From contig CAVUWX010000007.1 of NCBI GenBank assembly GCA_963745205.1, positions 124,001 through 188,000 on the forward strand: a stretch of DNA of 64,000 bases, in the 5' to 3' direction. The translations under genes and the position numbers were made by a program. Source of the DNA: Hyphomicrobium_A sp963745205. Lineage in GTDB: Bacteria; Pseudomonadota; Alphaproteobacteria; Rhizobiales; Hyphomicrobiaceae. Below, one piece after another: positions 35,330 through 46,990 of this stretch (position 1 is the first letter of the stretch; each line of letters opens with the position of its first letter). The notes under the pieces were generated by a model. That model was not told the DNA's origin. It did not search any database and saw nothing but the letters and a program-made list of their open reading frames with translations.

Positions 35330-36477
35330 CCAAGACGGCGACCAGCCACCGCCCTCCGGCGCCAACGCGGCGTCCCGTCGAGCACGATCTTCTGCTCGCG
35401 GCCCTTCCCCATCCCATCCTCGTGCTCGCGGAGGACAACCGCATCGTCTATGCGAACGCCGCGACCGAAGCGTTCCTCTCGACCGGCATCGCGCTTCTCA
35501 AACGCCTGCGCCTCGACGACGTACTGGGCTTCGGCTGCCCGCTGCTGGCGCTCGTTGAGCAGGTGCGGCGGTCGGGATCAACGGTCAATGAGTACAGCGT
35601 CGAGATCGCGACTCCGAAGCTGCCGGGACCAAAGCTCGTCGATGTTTACGGCGGCCCGCTCGCGGATCAGCCAAATCTCGTGGTGCTCATGCTGCAGCAG
35701 CGCAACATGGCGCAGATGATCGAGCGGCAGCTCACACATCGCGCCGCCGCGCGGTCCGCGTCAGGCCTTGCCTCCGTACTCGCGCACGAGATCAAGAACC
35801 CGCTGTCGGGCATTCGCGGCGCCGCCCAGCTTCTCGAGGCCGGCTCGTCGGATGAAGATCGGGCACTGACGCAGCTGATCTGCTCGGAGACCGACCGCAT
35901 CCGCAACCTCGTCGACCGCATGGAAGTTTTTGGCGACGAGCGCCCGCTAGCCAAGGAGCCGGTCAACATCCATGACGTGCTCGAGCACGTGCGCCGCATT
36001 AGCGAGACGGGCTTTGCGCGCGGCATCCGCTTCACCGAGGACTACGATCCCTCGCTGCCCCCCATTCCGGGCAATCGCGACAAACTCGTCCAGGTCTTCT
36101 TGAACCTCGCCAAGAACGCGGCGGAAGCCATCGGCGACAACAAGCAGCAGGGCCGCATCGTCATGCAGACCTCGTTTCGGCCGGGTGTCCGCTTGTCGAT
36201 GCAGGGCTCTGACACGCGCATCAGCCTCCCGCTGATGATTCAGATCGAGGACAACGGTCCCGGCGTCCCCGATCATCTGAAGGAGCATATGTTCGATCCC
36301 TTCGTCACCACCAAGCCCTACGGAACCGGGCTCGGCCTCGCGCTCGTCGCCAAGATCATCAACGACCACGGCGGCATCATCGAGTGCGACAGCGAGCCAT
36401 CGCGAACCATCTTTCGCGTCCTCTTGCCCATGCAAGAACGCGCGACCGCCCCGAACCAACGCTCGAGCCCGAGGTAG
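35326..36477 (+). CDS. ntrB: Nitrogen regulation sensor histidine kinase NtrB
   Basis: NtrB phosphorylates NtrC under nitrogen limitation and is controlled by the PII proteins. The 383-residue cytoplasmic protein has an N-terminal PAS domain (about residues 20-120). A HisKA domain follows with the phospho-accepting His in SVLAHEIKNPLSGIRG, then an ATPase domain with NLAKNAAEAI, IEDNGPGVP and GTGLGLALV. No membrane segment is present. It is coupled to dusB upstream and followed by ntrC after 3 bases. Confidence 0.96.
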   Translation: MTKTATSHRPPAPTRRPVEHDLLLAALPHPILVLAEDNRIVYANAATEAFLSTGIALLKRLRLDDVLGFGCPLLALVEQVRRSGSTVNEYSVEIATPKLPGPKLVDVYGGPLADQPNLVVLMLQQRNMAQMIERQLTHRAAARSASGLASVLAHEIKNPLSGIRGAAQLLEAGSSDEDRALTQLICSETDRIRNLVDRMEVFGDERPLAKEPVNIHDVLEHVRRISETGFARGIRFTEDYDPSLPPIPGNRDKLVQVFLNLAKNAAEAIGDNKQQGRIVMQTSFRPGVRLSMQGSDTRISLPLMIQIEDNGPGVPDHLKEHMFDPFVTTKPYGTGLGLALVAKIINDHGGIIECDSEPSRTIFRVLLPMQERATAPNQRSSPR

Positions 36478-36480
36478 GAC

Positions 36481-37929
<1,449 letters not shown>

Positions 37930-38164
37930 CAACGCTAAAACTCGTCCTTGATTTACAACGACAAGCGGTCAGCGCTTGCCTCGTAGGCCTACTTGCGTTA
38001 CCCATCGGACACGTCGCGAAAATGTCACAGTCTGTTGTTTTGGTACGAAGCCAATGGCCGACGGCAATAGGGCAGCGCGCGGCGCTTCCTTTTCCCGTCC
38101 GTCTACGACCGCCTCGCGAGACCCGGGACGCTTAGTCCGCCCCTGAATTTAAGAGTTCGCAAAG

Positions 38165-40468
38165 ATGCCGGACGCCCACGTTGCAGCGCAGCGACGTCCT
38201 GACCTGGGTGATGGGCCCTCCGCCCTCAACCCGGGCGATCGGGCTGTCCGTATAGGCTCGGGCATCGTCCTGCTCTCGCTCGTCTCCGCGTTCGCGACCT
38301 ACCTGATCCTGACCGGCCTGACGCCGATCCCGCCGCGCGGCGAGGTTGTCGTTATCGTCCTCTTCGTCAACGTCGTGCTCATCATCGCGATGATCGCGTT
38401 GCTGACCTGGCAGGTGGTCGGCCTCGCCCGCGCTTGGCGCGAGCGCATACCCGGCGCTCGGCTGCACATTCGTATTGTGGCGCTGTTCAGCGTCATCGCC
38501 GCGCTGCCGACGCTGCTGGTGGCGGTCGGTGCCACCGTAACCTTCTCGCGCTCGCTCGACAGTTGGTTCTCCACCCGCACACGCGAGATCGTGTCGAGCT
38601 CGCTCGACGTCGCCGATGCCTACCTGGACGAGCACGGCCAGGTGATCCGCACCGACATCGTCAACATGGCGCGCGATCTCGATGCGGCCGCCGACTCCGT
38701 CGGGGGTAACGCGACCAAGCTGCAGCGGCTGGTCATGGTGCAGGCCGGCCTGCGCGATCTTCCTGCTGCCTATGTGATCGAGCGCGACGGTAGCCCGGTC
38801 GTTGAGGCGACCGAGAACTCCAAGCTGACCTACAAGTCGCCGCCGGACCAGGTGATCGCGGAAGCCGAAGCCGGGCAGGTACCGCTGTTGATGCCGACAG
38901 CTCAGAGCTACCGCGTCTCAGCAGTGACCAAGCTCGAGAAGTATCCGGGGAAGTTCCTGTACGTCGCGCGCGGCGTCAGCCCCATAGTGATGCACCACCT
39001 GCAACTCACGGCGCAGAATGTCGACGAGTTCAATCGGCTGCGCAGGGCCCGTGGCGGTCTCAAGATCGCGCACGCGCTGATGTACCTGATGACCTCGATG
39101 ACGGCGCTGCTGGCCGCGATCTGGGTGGGCTTGTGGTTCGCTGGACGTTTCGTTTCTCCAATCCGCCGTCTCATCGCGGGGGCGCAGGAGGTGTCCAAGG
39201 GCAACTTGATGGTCGAGCTGCCCGAGAAACGGGGCGAAGGCGACCTGCGGCGGCTCTCGAAGACGTTCAACACCATGACGCGGGAATTGAAGCACCAGCG
39301 CGACGCGCTGGTCACCGTAAACGAACAGCTCCTCGAGCGACGCCAATTCATGGAGGCCGTGCTTTCGGGCGTCTCCGCCGGCGTCATCGGGCTCGACAGC
39401 CAGGACCGCATCACGCTCGTCAGCCGCGCTGCAGTCGATCTGCTGGGCCTCGCCGATAGCGATCTCGTGGGCAAGAAGCTTAAGGACGTGCTCCCCGCCT
39501 TTGCCGCGGCCCTCGACAAAAGGGAGGAGCACACACTCAAGATACGCGCGCAGGATGAAGTGACGTACCAGCGCCGCGGAGACGAGCGCACGTTCGCCGT
39601 CATGGTGACGCGCGAGAGCGCCAGCGGCGGGGATGTCGGCTCGGTCGTGACCTTCGACGACGTGACCGATCTCGTGGTGGCGCAGCGCACAGCCGCATGG
39701 GCGGACGTCGCCCAGCGCATCGCGCATGAGATCAAGAACCCGTTGACGCCGATCCAGCTTTCCGCCGAGCGTCTGCGCAAGAAGTACGCCAAGCACATTA
39801 CGACCGACCGCGAGACCTTCGACAAGCTCACGACGACGATCGAGCGCCAGGTGGGCGACCTGAAGTCCATGGTCGATGAGTTTGCCGAGTTCGCGCGCAT
39901 GCCCAAGCCCGAGATGGGACGCCACGACCTGCGCCACGCCGTACAAGAGCCGATCGTGCTGTTCCGCGAAGGCCACCCCGACATCCAGTACGTGCTGCGG
40001 TTGCCCGACAAGCCGCTGCTCATGTCGTTTGACCGCCGTCTCATCACGCGCGCCGTCACCAATCTCGTGAAGAACGCCAGCGAGGCGGTCGAAGCCGCCA
40101 AGGAGACCCACGTCAAGACCAACGGCTGGCGCGGCCGCGTCGAGACGGTCGTCACGCCGAAAGGCGACCGCGTGACCATCGAGGTGATCGACAACGGCAT
40201 CGGGCTACCCAAGCAGAACCGAGCGCGCCTGCTCGAGCCTTACGTCACCACGAAGGGCCACAAGGGCACCGGGCTGGGGCTCGCCATGGTGCAGAAGATC
40301 ACCGAACAGCATGGCGGCACGCTCACGCTCGAGGACGCGCCCATAGCGCCGGGGCGCACCGGTGGCGCGCTCATCCGCATAACCCTGCCTCTGGATGATG
40401 CGCGCGTATCCGCGCGGCCAGAGCCTTCACCCCCGCAGACCCAACAACCTCCGGCCCAGCAGGCCTGA
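38165..40468 (+). CDS. ntrY: Nitrogen regulation membrane sensor kinase NtrY
   Basis: This 767-residue inner-membrane kinase pairs with NtrX. It has three or more transmembrane helices in the first 110 residues, a periplasmic or extracellular sensing region, and a further helix near residue 310. HAMP (GRFVSPIRRLIAGAQEVSKG) and PAS follow. The HisKA domain has its His in IAHEIKNPLTPIQLSAERLR, and the ATPase domain has NLVKNASEAVE, DNGIGLP and GTGLGLAMV. A Pro/Gln-rich tail ends the protein. The 235-base space upstream (37930-38164) suggests its own promoter. Confidence 0.96.
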   Translation: MPDAHVAAQRRPDLGDGPSALNPGDRAVRIGSGIVLLSLVSAFATYLILTGLTPIPPRGEVVVIVLFVNVVLIIAMIALLTWQVVGLARAWRERIPGARLHIRIVALFSVIAALPTLLVAVGATVTFSRSLDSWFSTRTREIVSSSLDVADAYLDEHGQVIRTDIVNMARDLDAAADSVGGNATKLQRLVMVQAGLRDLPAAYVIERDGSPVVEATENSKLTYKSPPDQVIAEAEAGQVPLLMPTAQSYRVSAVTKLEKYPGKFLYVARGVSPIVMHHLQLTAQNVDEFNRLRRARGGLKIAHALMYLMTSMTALLAAIWVGLWFAGRFVSPIRRLIAGAQEVSKGNLMVELPEKRGEGDLRRLSKTFNTMTRELKHQRDALVTVNEQLLERRQFMEAVLSGVSAGVIGLDSQDRITLVSRAAVDLLGLADSDLVGKKLKDVLPAFAAALDKREEHTLKIRAQDEVTYQRRGDERTFAVMVTRESASGGDVGSVVTFDDVTDLVVAQRTAAWADVAQRIAHEIKNPLTPIQLSAERLRKKYAKHITTDRETFDKLTTTIERQVGDLKSMVDEFAEFARMPKPEMGRHDLRHAVQEPIVLFREGHPDIQYVLRLPDKPLLMSFDRRLITRAVTNLVKNASEAVEAAKETHVKTNGWRGRVETVVTPKGDRVTIEVIDNGIGLPKQNRARLLEPYVTTKGHKGTGLGLAMVQKITEQHGGTLTLEDAPIAPGRTGGALIRITLPLDDARVSARPEPSPPQTQQPPAQQA

Positions 40469-40493
40469 CCGAATTCGACTGAAGGAGCGACCG

Positions 40494-41891
<1,398 letters not shown>

Positions 41892-41932
41892 TGCTGCAAG
41901 TCTAGGGTGCGGCCTATGGCTTCGGGGGCTCT

Positions 41933-42796
41933 GTGACCCGCATCGTCTACGTCAACGGCCGCTATTTGCCGTACGCGAAAGCCGCAGTCCACGTGGAGGA
42001 CCGCGGCTTTCAGTTCGCCGATTCAGTCTATGAGGTGTGCGAGGTGCGCGCGGGGCATCTCGTCGACGAGCCTCGGCACATGGCACGGCTCGCGCGTTCG
42101 CTTGCCGCACTCAAGATCGATGCTCCCATGAGTGCGGCGGCTCTCGCCCACGTCATGCGCGAAACGATCCGCCGCAACCGCGTCCGCCACGGTCTCGTGT
42201 ACCTGCAGGTGACGCGCGGGGAAGGCCCACGCGAGTTCGCGTTTCCAGCTTCCGATGTGCCGCGCACGGTCGTATGCCTCGCGCGTCCGCTGGCGGTTGA
42301 CTCACAGAAGGCCTCGGCGGAGACGGGCATCGCCATCAAGACCATGCCGGACATCCGCTGGCGGCGCTCCGAGATCAAGACGGTGATGCTGCTGCCGGCC
42401 GTGCTAGCCAAGGAGGCGGCACGAAGCGAAGGTGCGCGCGAGGCCTGGTTCGTCGATGCCGATGGTTTCGTCACCGAGGGTGCTTCGAGCAACGCCTGGA
42501 TCGTCACCAACGACGGGGTTGTCATCACTCGGCAACTCGACCCGGCTATTCTCCCCGGGGTGACTCGCGCCACGCTGATCGACGTACTGAAGGATGAGAA
42601 TGTCGACTTCCGCGAGCGCCCGTTTCGCCTAGAGGAGGCCTTGCAGGCTCGCGAGGCGTTCATTACCTCCGCCACCAACACCGTGATGCCGGTGGTGCGC
42701 ATCGACGGGAGGGTGGTGGGGGACGGAAAACCGGGGCCGATCAGCCGGCGGCTGCGCTCGAAATTTCACCAATTTGCCGACATTTCGAGCGCGTGA
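41933..42796 (+). CDS. dat: D-amino-acid transaminase
   Basis: This fold-type IV pyridoxal-phosphate transaminase (287 residues) interconverts D-amino acids and 2-oxo acids. The N-terminus RIVYVNGRYLPYAKAAVHVE with EDRGFQFADSVYEVCEV, the catalytic Lys in RRSEIKTVMLLPAVLAK, and the cofactor-binding VTEGASSNAWIV and ITSATNTVMPV are typical. It starts with GTG at 41933. It lies between ntrX and hfq, the normal alphaproteobacterial position. D-Ala or D-Glu supply for cell wall is the usual assignment. Confidence 0.93.
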   Translation: MTRIVYVNGRYLPYAKAAVHVEDRGFQFADSVYEVCEVRAGHLVDEPRHMARLARSLAALKIDAPMSAAALAHVMRETIRRNRVRHGLVYLQVTRGEGPREFAFPASDVPRTVVCLARPLAVDSQKASAETGIAIKTMPDIRWRRSEIKTVMLLPAVLAKEAARSEGAREAWFVDADGFVTEGASSNAWIVTNDGVVITRQLDPAILPGVTRATLIDVLKDENVDFRERPFRLEEALQAREAFITSATNTVMPVVRIDGRVVGDGKPGPISRRLRSKFHQFADISSA

Positions 42797-42935
42797 ACGG
42801 CTTCTTTTCGCAAGAGAAATTGGTATATCTTTTAAGGTGCACTGCGGCAAAACGTTATTATATTGCACTACAGACGATCGCTCGGTCGAGCGGACGAAGT
42901 ACCCCACGCAGACCTAGAACAGGCGGATAAAAACA

Positions 42936-43181
42936 ATGGGTGCAGATCGAGTCCAAAACCTTCAGGACACCTTCCTGAACCACGTGCGCAAGAACAAGAC
43001 GCCGCTGACGATCTTCCTCATCAATGGCGTGAAGCTTCAGGGCATCGTGAGCTGGTTCGACAACTTTTGTGTGCTCCTGCGACGGGACGGTCACTCGCAG
43101 CTCGTGTATAAGCATGCGATCTCGACCATCATGCCCGGCCAGCCCGTCCATCTCATGGAGACGGAGACGACCGAGGCCTAA
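42936..43181 (+). CDS. hfq: RNA chaperone Hfq
   Basis: Hfq forms a ring that pairs small RNAs with mRNAs. The 81-residue protein has the Sm1 motif (FLINGVKLQGIVSWFDNFCV) and the Sm2 motif (LVYKHAISTIMPGQP). The N-terminal Gln and Phe of the proximal RNA face lie in NLQDTFLNHVRK. It has the short C-terminal tail (METETTEA) usual for alphaproteobacteria. hflX follows in the same frame after 84 bases. Confidence 0.98.
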   Translation: MGADRVQNLQDTFLNHVRKNKTPLTIFLINGVKLQGIVSWFDNFCVLLRRDGHSQLVYKHAISTIMPGQPVHLMETETTEA

Positions 43182-43265
43182 CCCGGAGCGGTAAAGGTCA
43201 TCGACGAACGCGTTGACATAGGAGCGGCGGAACGGGGGGAAGAGCAGGCACAGCGCAGAGACCGC

Positions 43266-44606
43266 GTGCGTGCGCTCGTCTTGGTTCCTGAGCTGAAACG
43301 CCCTCAGCGCCCACGTCCAGTGCAAGCCGATGCAGCGAGTCGCCCCCGGGCGCCCCTGCATTCGGCCAAGGACCGATTGAGCGAAGCAAACGGCCTCGCC
43401 GAGGCGATCGACCTCGCGGTCATCGAAAAGCAACTCATTCCCGTCGCCACCCCGCGCCCCGCCACGCTATTCGGCCGCGGCAAGGTCGCAGAGCTCAACT
43501 CGCTCATCGCCGCACACGAGATTGCGCTCGTCATCGTCGATCACCCGGTCTCGGCGATCCAGCAGCGCAACCTCGAGCGCGCCTGGAACGTAAAGGTTCT
43601 CGATCGCACCGGCTTGATCCTGGAGATCTTCGGGCGACGTGCGCGCACCCGCGAGGGGCGGCTGCAAGTCGAACTCGCGCATCTTTCCTACCAGAAGAGC
43701 CGGCTCGTGCGCACGTGGACGCACTTGGAGCGCCAGCGCGGCGGCTATGGCTTCCTCGGTGGCCCGGGCGAAGCGCAGATCGAGCTCGACCGCCGCATGA
43801 TTGACGAGCGCATCACCGCTATCCGCAAGGAGCTCGAGGTGGTCGTGCGCACCCGCGAATTGCACCGTAAGGGGCGACGCCGCGTGCCCTATCCCGTCGT
43901 TGCCATCGTCGGCTACACCAATGCCGGCAAGTCGACGCTATTCAACCGCGTCACCGGCGCCGACGTGCTTGCCAAGCAGCAAGTGTTCGCCACGCTCGAC
44001 CCCACCATGCGCGAGGTGCGCCTGCGGAGCGGCCGCCGCATCATCCTGTCCGACACCGTCGGCTTCATCTCCGATCTGCCAACGACGCTCGTCGCCGCCT
44101 TCCGCGCCACGCTCGAAGAGGTGATCGAGGCCGATCTCATCCTACACGTGCGCGATATCGCCCACGAGGAGACCGACAACCAGGCGCGTGACGTCGAGGC
44201 GGTGCTAGCCGATCTTGGCATCGACACGCTGGCCGCCGACGGCCACATCCTCGAGGTGTGGAACAAGATCGATCTCCTGAGCCCGGTGACGCGCGCGGAG
44301 GCGATGAGCGCCGCGCAGTGGGTAGAGCGCAAGCCCGCGCTCGTTTCCGCGACGACAGGCGAGGGGATCGACGCGCTGCTCGACGCCCTCGATGCCCGCC
44401 TCGGCCACGCGGACTCAATCGTCGAGCTCTTAATCCCGGCACACGAAGGTCGTCTCGTGAACTGGCTCTATGAAGAAAGCGAGGTCCTTGCGCGCGAGGA
44501 CCTCGAAACTGGGGAAGTGAAAGCGCGGGTGCGCATCGCGGCTGAAAAGAGAGAGCGGCTCAACGCGCAAGTGCGCCGCGCGGGCGCCGCACTAACAGCG
44601 GTCTAA
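43266..44606 (+). CDS. hflX: GTPase HflX (start uncertain)
   Basis: HflX splits or rescues stalled ribosomes under stress. The 446-residue protein has the N-terminal HflX domain (TLFGRGKVAELNSLIAAHEI, ERQRGGYGFLGGPGEAQIEL) and a GTPase domain with G1 GYTNAGKSTLFN, G3 DTVGFISDLP and G4 NKIDLL. The GTG at 43266 is the only usual start codon, yet it has no ribosome-binding site. The same frame stays open back to the hfq stop at 43181 with protein-like content. The true start may lie upstream, hidden by an error or an unusual codon. Confidence 0.92.
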   Translation: MRALVLVPELKRPQRPRPVQADAASRPRAPLHSAKDRLSEANGLAEAIDLAVIEKQLIPVATPRPATLFGRGKVAELNSLIAAHEIALVIVDHPVSAIQQRNLERAWNVKVLDRTGLILEIFGRRARTREGRLQVELAHLSYQKSRLVRTWTHLERQRGGYGFLGGPGEAQIELDRRMIDERITAIRKELEVVVRTRELHRKGRRRVPYPVVAIVGYTNAGKSTLFNRVTGADVLAKQQVFATLDPTMREVRLRSGRRIILSDTVGFISDLPTTLVAAFRATLEEVIEADLILHVRDIAHEETDNQARDVEAVLADLGIDTLAADGHILEVWNKIDLLSPVTRAEAMSAAQWVERKPALVSATTGEGIDALLDALDARLGHADSIVELLIPAHEGRLVNWLYEESEVLAREDLETGEVKARVRIAAEKRERLNAQVRRAGAALTAV

Positions 44607-44638
44607 AGCAAAAAGCGCGGAGCGATAAGCTCCGCGCT
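44605..44638 (-). terminator. Rho-independent terminator of the EF-hand gene
   Basis: A perfect 10-base stem (AGCGCGGAGC at 44614-44623 with GCTCCGCGCT at 44629-44638) encloses a 5-base loop. On the minus strand it is followed by TTTTGCTTT. This fits termination of the minus-strand EF-hand transcript, whose stop is 35 bases before the stem. On the plus strand no T run follows, so it is probably less effective for hflX. Confidence 0.75.
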
Positions 44639-44672
44639 GGGGCTGCCTTGACGAGGGCGAACGCCTCGCCCG

Positions 44673-45077
44673 TTACTTAAGCAGCTTCACGAGGTCCTTG
44701 CCGGCTGCCGAGTTGAGCTCCTTGGCATCGAGCTTGCCGTCATTGTCGGGATCGGCCGCCTTGAAGCGCGCCTCGACGAGCGCGAGGTACTCGTCCTTCG
44801 TCAGCGTGCCGTCCTTGTCGGGATCGGCGGCTTCGAGATCCTTCTTCGACAGCCGGCCGCCGAGCTCCTTGGTGTCGATCGTGCCGTCAGTGTCCTTGTT
44901 GAGCTTGTCGAATACGGCGGTCGCCGCCTTCTTCGCCTCGGCGAGGTCGACGGTGCCGTCATTGTCGGTGTCGAGAAGCTTCAACGCCTTTTCGCCGCCC
45001 TTCGCCAGCGCGGGAGCTCCCGCAAGAGTGACGGCGACCCCGATTGCGCCGATCAGCGCAAAATACCTACCCAGCAT
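44673..45077 (-). CDS. Exported EF-hand calcium-binding protein
   Basis: This 134-residue periplasmic protein has a signal peptide ending in AGAPALAKGG and then four EF-hand loops: DTDNDGTVDLAEA, NKDTDGTIDTKEL, DPDKDGTLTKDEY and DPDNDGKLDAKEL. Three start with Asp as the classical loop needs, while the second starts with Asn. It is likely a calcium-buffering or sensing protein in the envelope. The ATG at 45075-45077 has GGAGGT upstream; the open frame continues to about 45302 with one more hydrophobic stretch but is not needed. Confidence 0.88.
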   Translation of the reverse strand: MLGRYFALIGAIGVAVTLAGAPALAKGGEKALKLLDTDNDGTVDLAEAKKAATAVFDKLNKDTDGTIDTKELGGRLSKKDLEAADPDKDGTLTKDEYLALVEARFKAADPDNDGKLDAKELNSAAGKDLVKLLK

Positions 45078-45455
45078 GTGAACCTCCGCAGTCGGTGACA
45101 AGATGCCTGAGACGTAAAACGTGGAAGGCGAGCGAGCCTTGGCCATGTGCTCGTGGCGGCCGTTGTCGGCCAACTCGCCCGGCCAACACAGCTTGGCTGC
45201 CAAAACAACGCAAGCCAACAAAATGAAGCAGGCGATTGCACTGCCGATGATCACGCCACGATCGTCGGTCGGCCCGGGGCGTGGGCCCGGCATCGCAAGC
45301 AACGGTTATCTCCTTAAGATGCCTACGAACTCGCGTTCCCGTCCGCCGGTTCCAATGAGCTGCCGGCGATTGATCCCGCGGCAGATTCCGCGCGTCGCCT
45401 TGGTCCTGTGTACAAGTTCCGTCGTTTCCGCCGGGCGGTACCGCGCCCCGCGTTC
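45078..45455. other. Gap between EF-hand gene and mazG
   Basis: This 378-base stretch has no gene I can support. The minus-strand frame of the EF-hand gene stays open to about 45302 and encodes one hydrophobic stretch (IGSAIACFILLACVVLAAKL near 45246-45200). A membrane-anchored longer form of the EF-hand protein, or a separate tiny membrane peptide, cannot be excluded. The rest probably holds the EF-hand promoter and the region after mazG. Confidence 0.4.
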
Positions 45456-46259
45456 TCAAAGACCTTTGGCCTTCGCCTCGTCCCAAAGCGCATCCATCTC
45501 CGCGAGGTTCGACTGCGCTGGACTGCGCCCGCGCTCGATGAGCCGCGCCTCGATGTGGCGGAAGCGGCGAGTGAATTTCTCGTTCGCCGCGCGCAAGGCA
45601 CTCTCGGGATCGATCTTGAGGTGGCGTGCCACGTTGGCGACGACGAACAGAAGATCGCCGAACTCCTCCTCGATCGCGCGCGATGTGGCGTCGCCTTTCG
45701 GAGCCGACGCGATCTCGTGCTCGAGCTCGGCGAGCTCCTCCTTGAGCTTCGCCAGCACCGGCGTCAGCGATGGCCAGTCGAAGCCAACCTTCGCCGCTTT
45801 GTTCTGCAACTTGATCGCGCGCGTCAGAGCGGGCAATGCGACCGGCACGTCGTCGAGCAGCCCTGCGTCGGTGTTTGCAGCTTTCTCTGCGGCCTTGGCG
45901 CGATCCCAAAAGCCCGATGCGGCGCCGGCCGCGCGCTCTTCCGCCGTACCGAACACGTGCGGGTGGCGGCGGATCATCTTCGTCGTAATCGCCTCCACCA
46001 CATCTGCGAACGCGAATGCGTCGCGCTCCTCGGCCATACGCGCGTGATAGACGACCTGCAGTAGAAGATCGCCAAGCTCGTCCTTGAGATCTTCGAGATC
46101 GCCGCGCGCGATCGCATCGGCCACCTCGTAGGCCTCCTCGATCGTGTAGGGCGCGATCGTCGCGAATGTTTGCTTGAGGTCCCAGGGACAGCCGCCGTCG
46201 GGGTCGCGCAGCGCGGCCATGATTTCGATGAGACGGGAGATGTCTTTGGATGGCGTCAT
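45456..46259 (-). CDS. mazG: Nucleoside triphosphate pyrophosphohydrolase MazG
   Basis: MazG hydrolyses (d)NTPs to monophosphates and can lower ppGpp under stress. The 267-residue protein has the tandem MazG fold. The first domain has CPWDLKQTFATIAPYTIEEA with EAYEVADAI and LKDELGDLLLQVVYHA (acidic EExxD and ExxD magnesium ligands). The second domain has EEFGDLLFVVANVARHLKI. The ATG at 46257-46259 is used; one three codons upstream is also possible. It ends the ntr-hfq-hflX synteny block in this order. Confidence 0.95.
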   Translation of the reverse strand: MTPSKDISRLIEIMAALRDPDGGCPWDLKQTFATIAPYTIEEAYEVADAIARGDLEDLKDELGDLLLQVVYHARMAEERDAFAFADVVEAITTKMIRRHPHVFGTAEERAAGAASGFWDRAKAAEKAANTDAGLLDDVPVALPALTRAIKLQNKAAKVGFDWPSLTPVLAKLKEELAELEHEIASAPKGDATSRAIEEEFGDLLFVVANVARHLKIDPESALRAANEKFTRRFRHIEARLIERGRSPAQSNLAEMDALWDEAKAKGL

Positions 46260-46269
46260 GCGCCGCAAA

Positions 46270-46965
46270 CTAGTCGAAGCGGCGAGGCGAGGCGAGGGTG
46301 GCTCTAGGCGCGCCCAGCATCAGCGGCGGCGGGAATACCCAAACAATGGCGAGCGGTACCATCCATCCGGCCCAGGCGGCGCATCCGTAGATCGGGTCGA
46401 ACGGCAGGTCGCAGGACGTGGCGATGGTAGTCCCGAGGCGCACCCACAGTGCGCCCGAGGCAACGGCCGCCATCGCCAGCATGAGGCGTTGGTGCGTCGC
46501 GATCTGCTTGCGGCGGATCGCGGTGACTCCCAGCGCGATCAGTGTTAGCCACACGACCCCTTGCGCGAAGAAGCCGGCCCGCGCCATGGCGACGGAGTGG
46601 CTCGCCGCGGCAACCGGCAGCGACGTCAGGGCGCCGAGGACGACCGCCGTGGCCGCGACACGCCCCAGCGGCCGGTGCCATGCACGGTGCCGGCGCAGGA
46701 CGATCACCAGCGGGATGAGCAACATGGCGGCACCCGATGCCAGCATGTGCAACTTGAAGATGCCGGGCAGGCGCTGGTCGACGACGAAGAGGTTGAAGGG
46801 CAACGGCGTCAGCGCCGCGCCCTCCGCAATGGCGACGAGGGCGGTCGGGACAGCAAGCAGCAAGACCAAGAAAATGACCGCAAGTCGCGGAGTTTGCGCG
46901 GCGAAGCGACTGACGCGCGACACAAATTCGCCTGCCGGAATTGCTCTCGTCGCGGCGTTGTGCAT
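46270..46965 (-). CDS. DUF2306-like membrane protein
   Basis: This 231-residue inner-membrane protein has six or so transmembrane helices (RLAVIFLVLLLAVPTALVAI, HMLASGAAMLLIPLVIVLRR, AWMVPLAIVWVF in the last part). The HRAWHRPLGRVAA loop and conserved histidines fit the DUF2306 family of predicted membrane proteins. Its function is unknown. It starts only 25 bases from the divergent DUF2147-like gene, so the two promoters must overlap or lie inside coding sequence. It is 10 bases upstream of mazG on the same strand. Confidence 0.82.
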   Translation of the reverse strand: MHNAATRAIPAGEFVSRVSRFAAQTPRLAVIFLVLLLAVPTALVAIAEGAALTPLPFNLFVVDQRLPGIFKLHMLASGAAMLLIPLVIVLRRHRAWHRPLGRVAATAVVLGALTSLPVAAASHSVAMARAGFFAQGVVWLTLIALGVTAIRRKQIATHQRLMLAMAAVASGALWVRLGTTIATSCDLPFDPIYGCAAWAGWMVPLAIVWVFPPPLMLGAPRATLASPRRFD

Positions 46966-46990
46966 CAGTCAGCGAGGTTAGAGGCGAGCC

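Noticed and set aside
38908..40212. 434-residue minus-strand frame opposite ntrY
   Set aside because: It lies wholly under ntrY, whose kinase motifs are unmistakable. The minus protein is Ser/Arg/Thr-rich with no motif, as expected for a GC-rich shadow.
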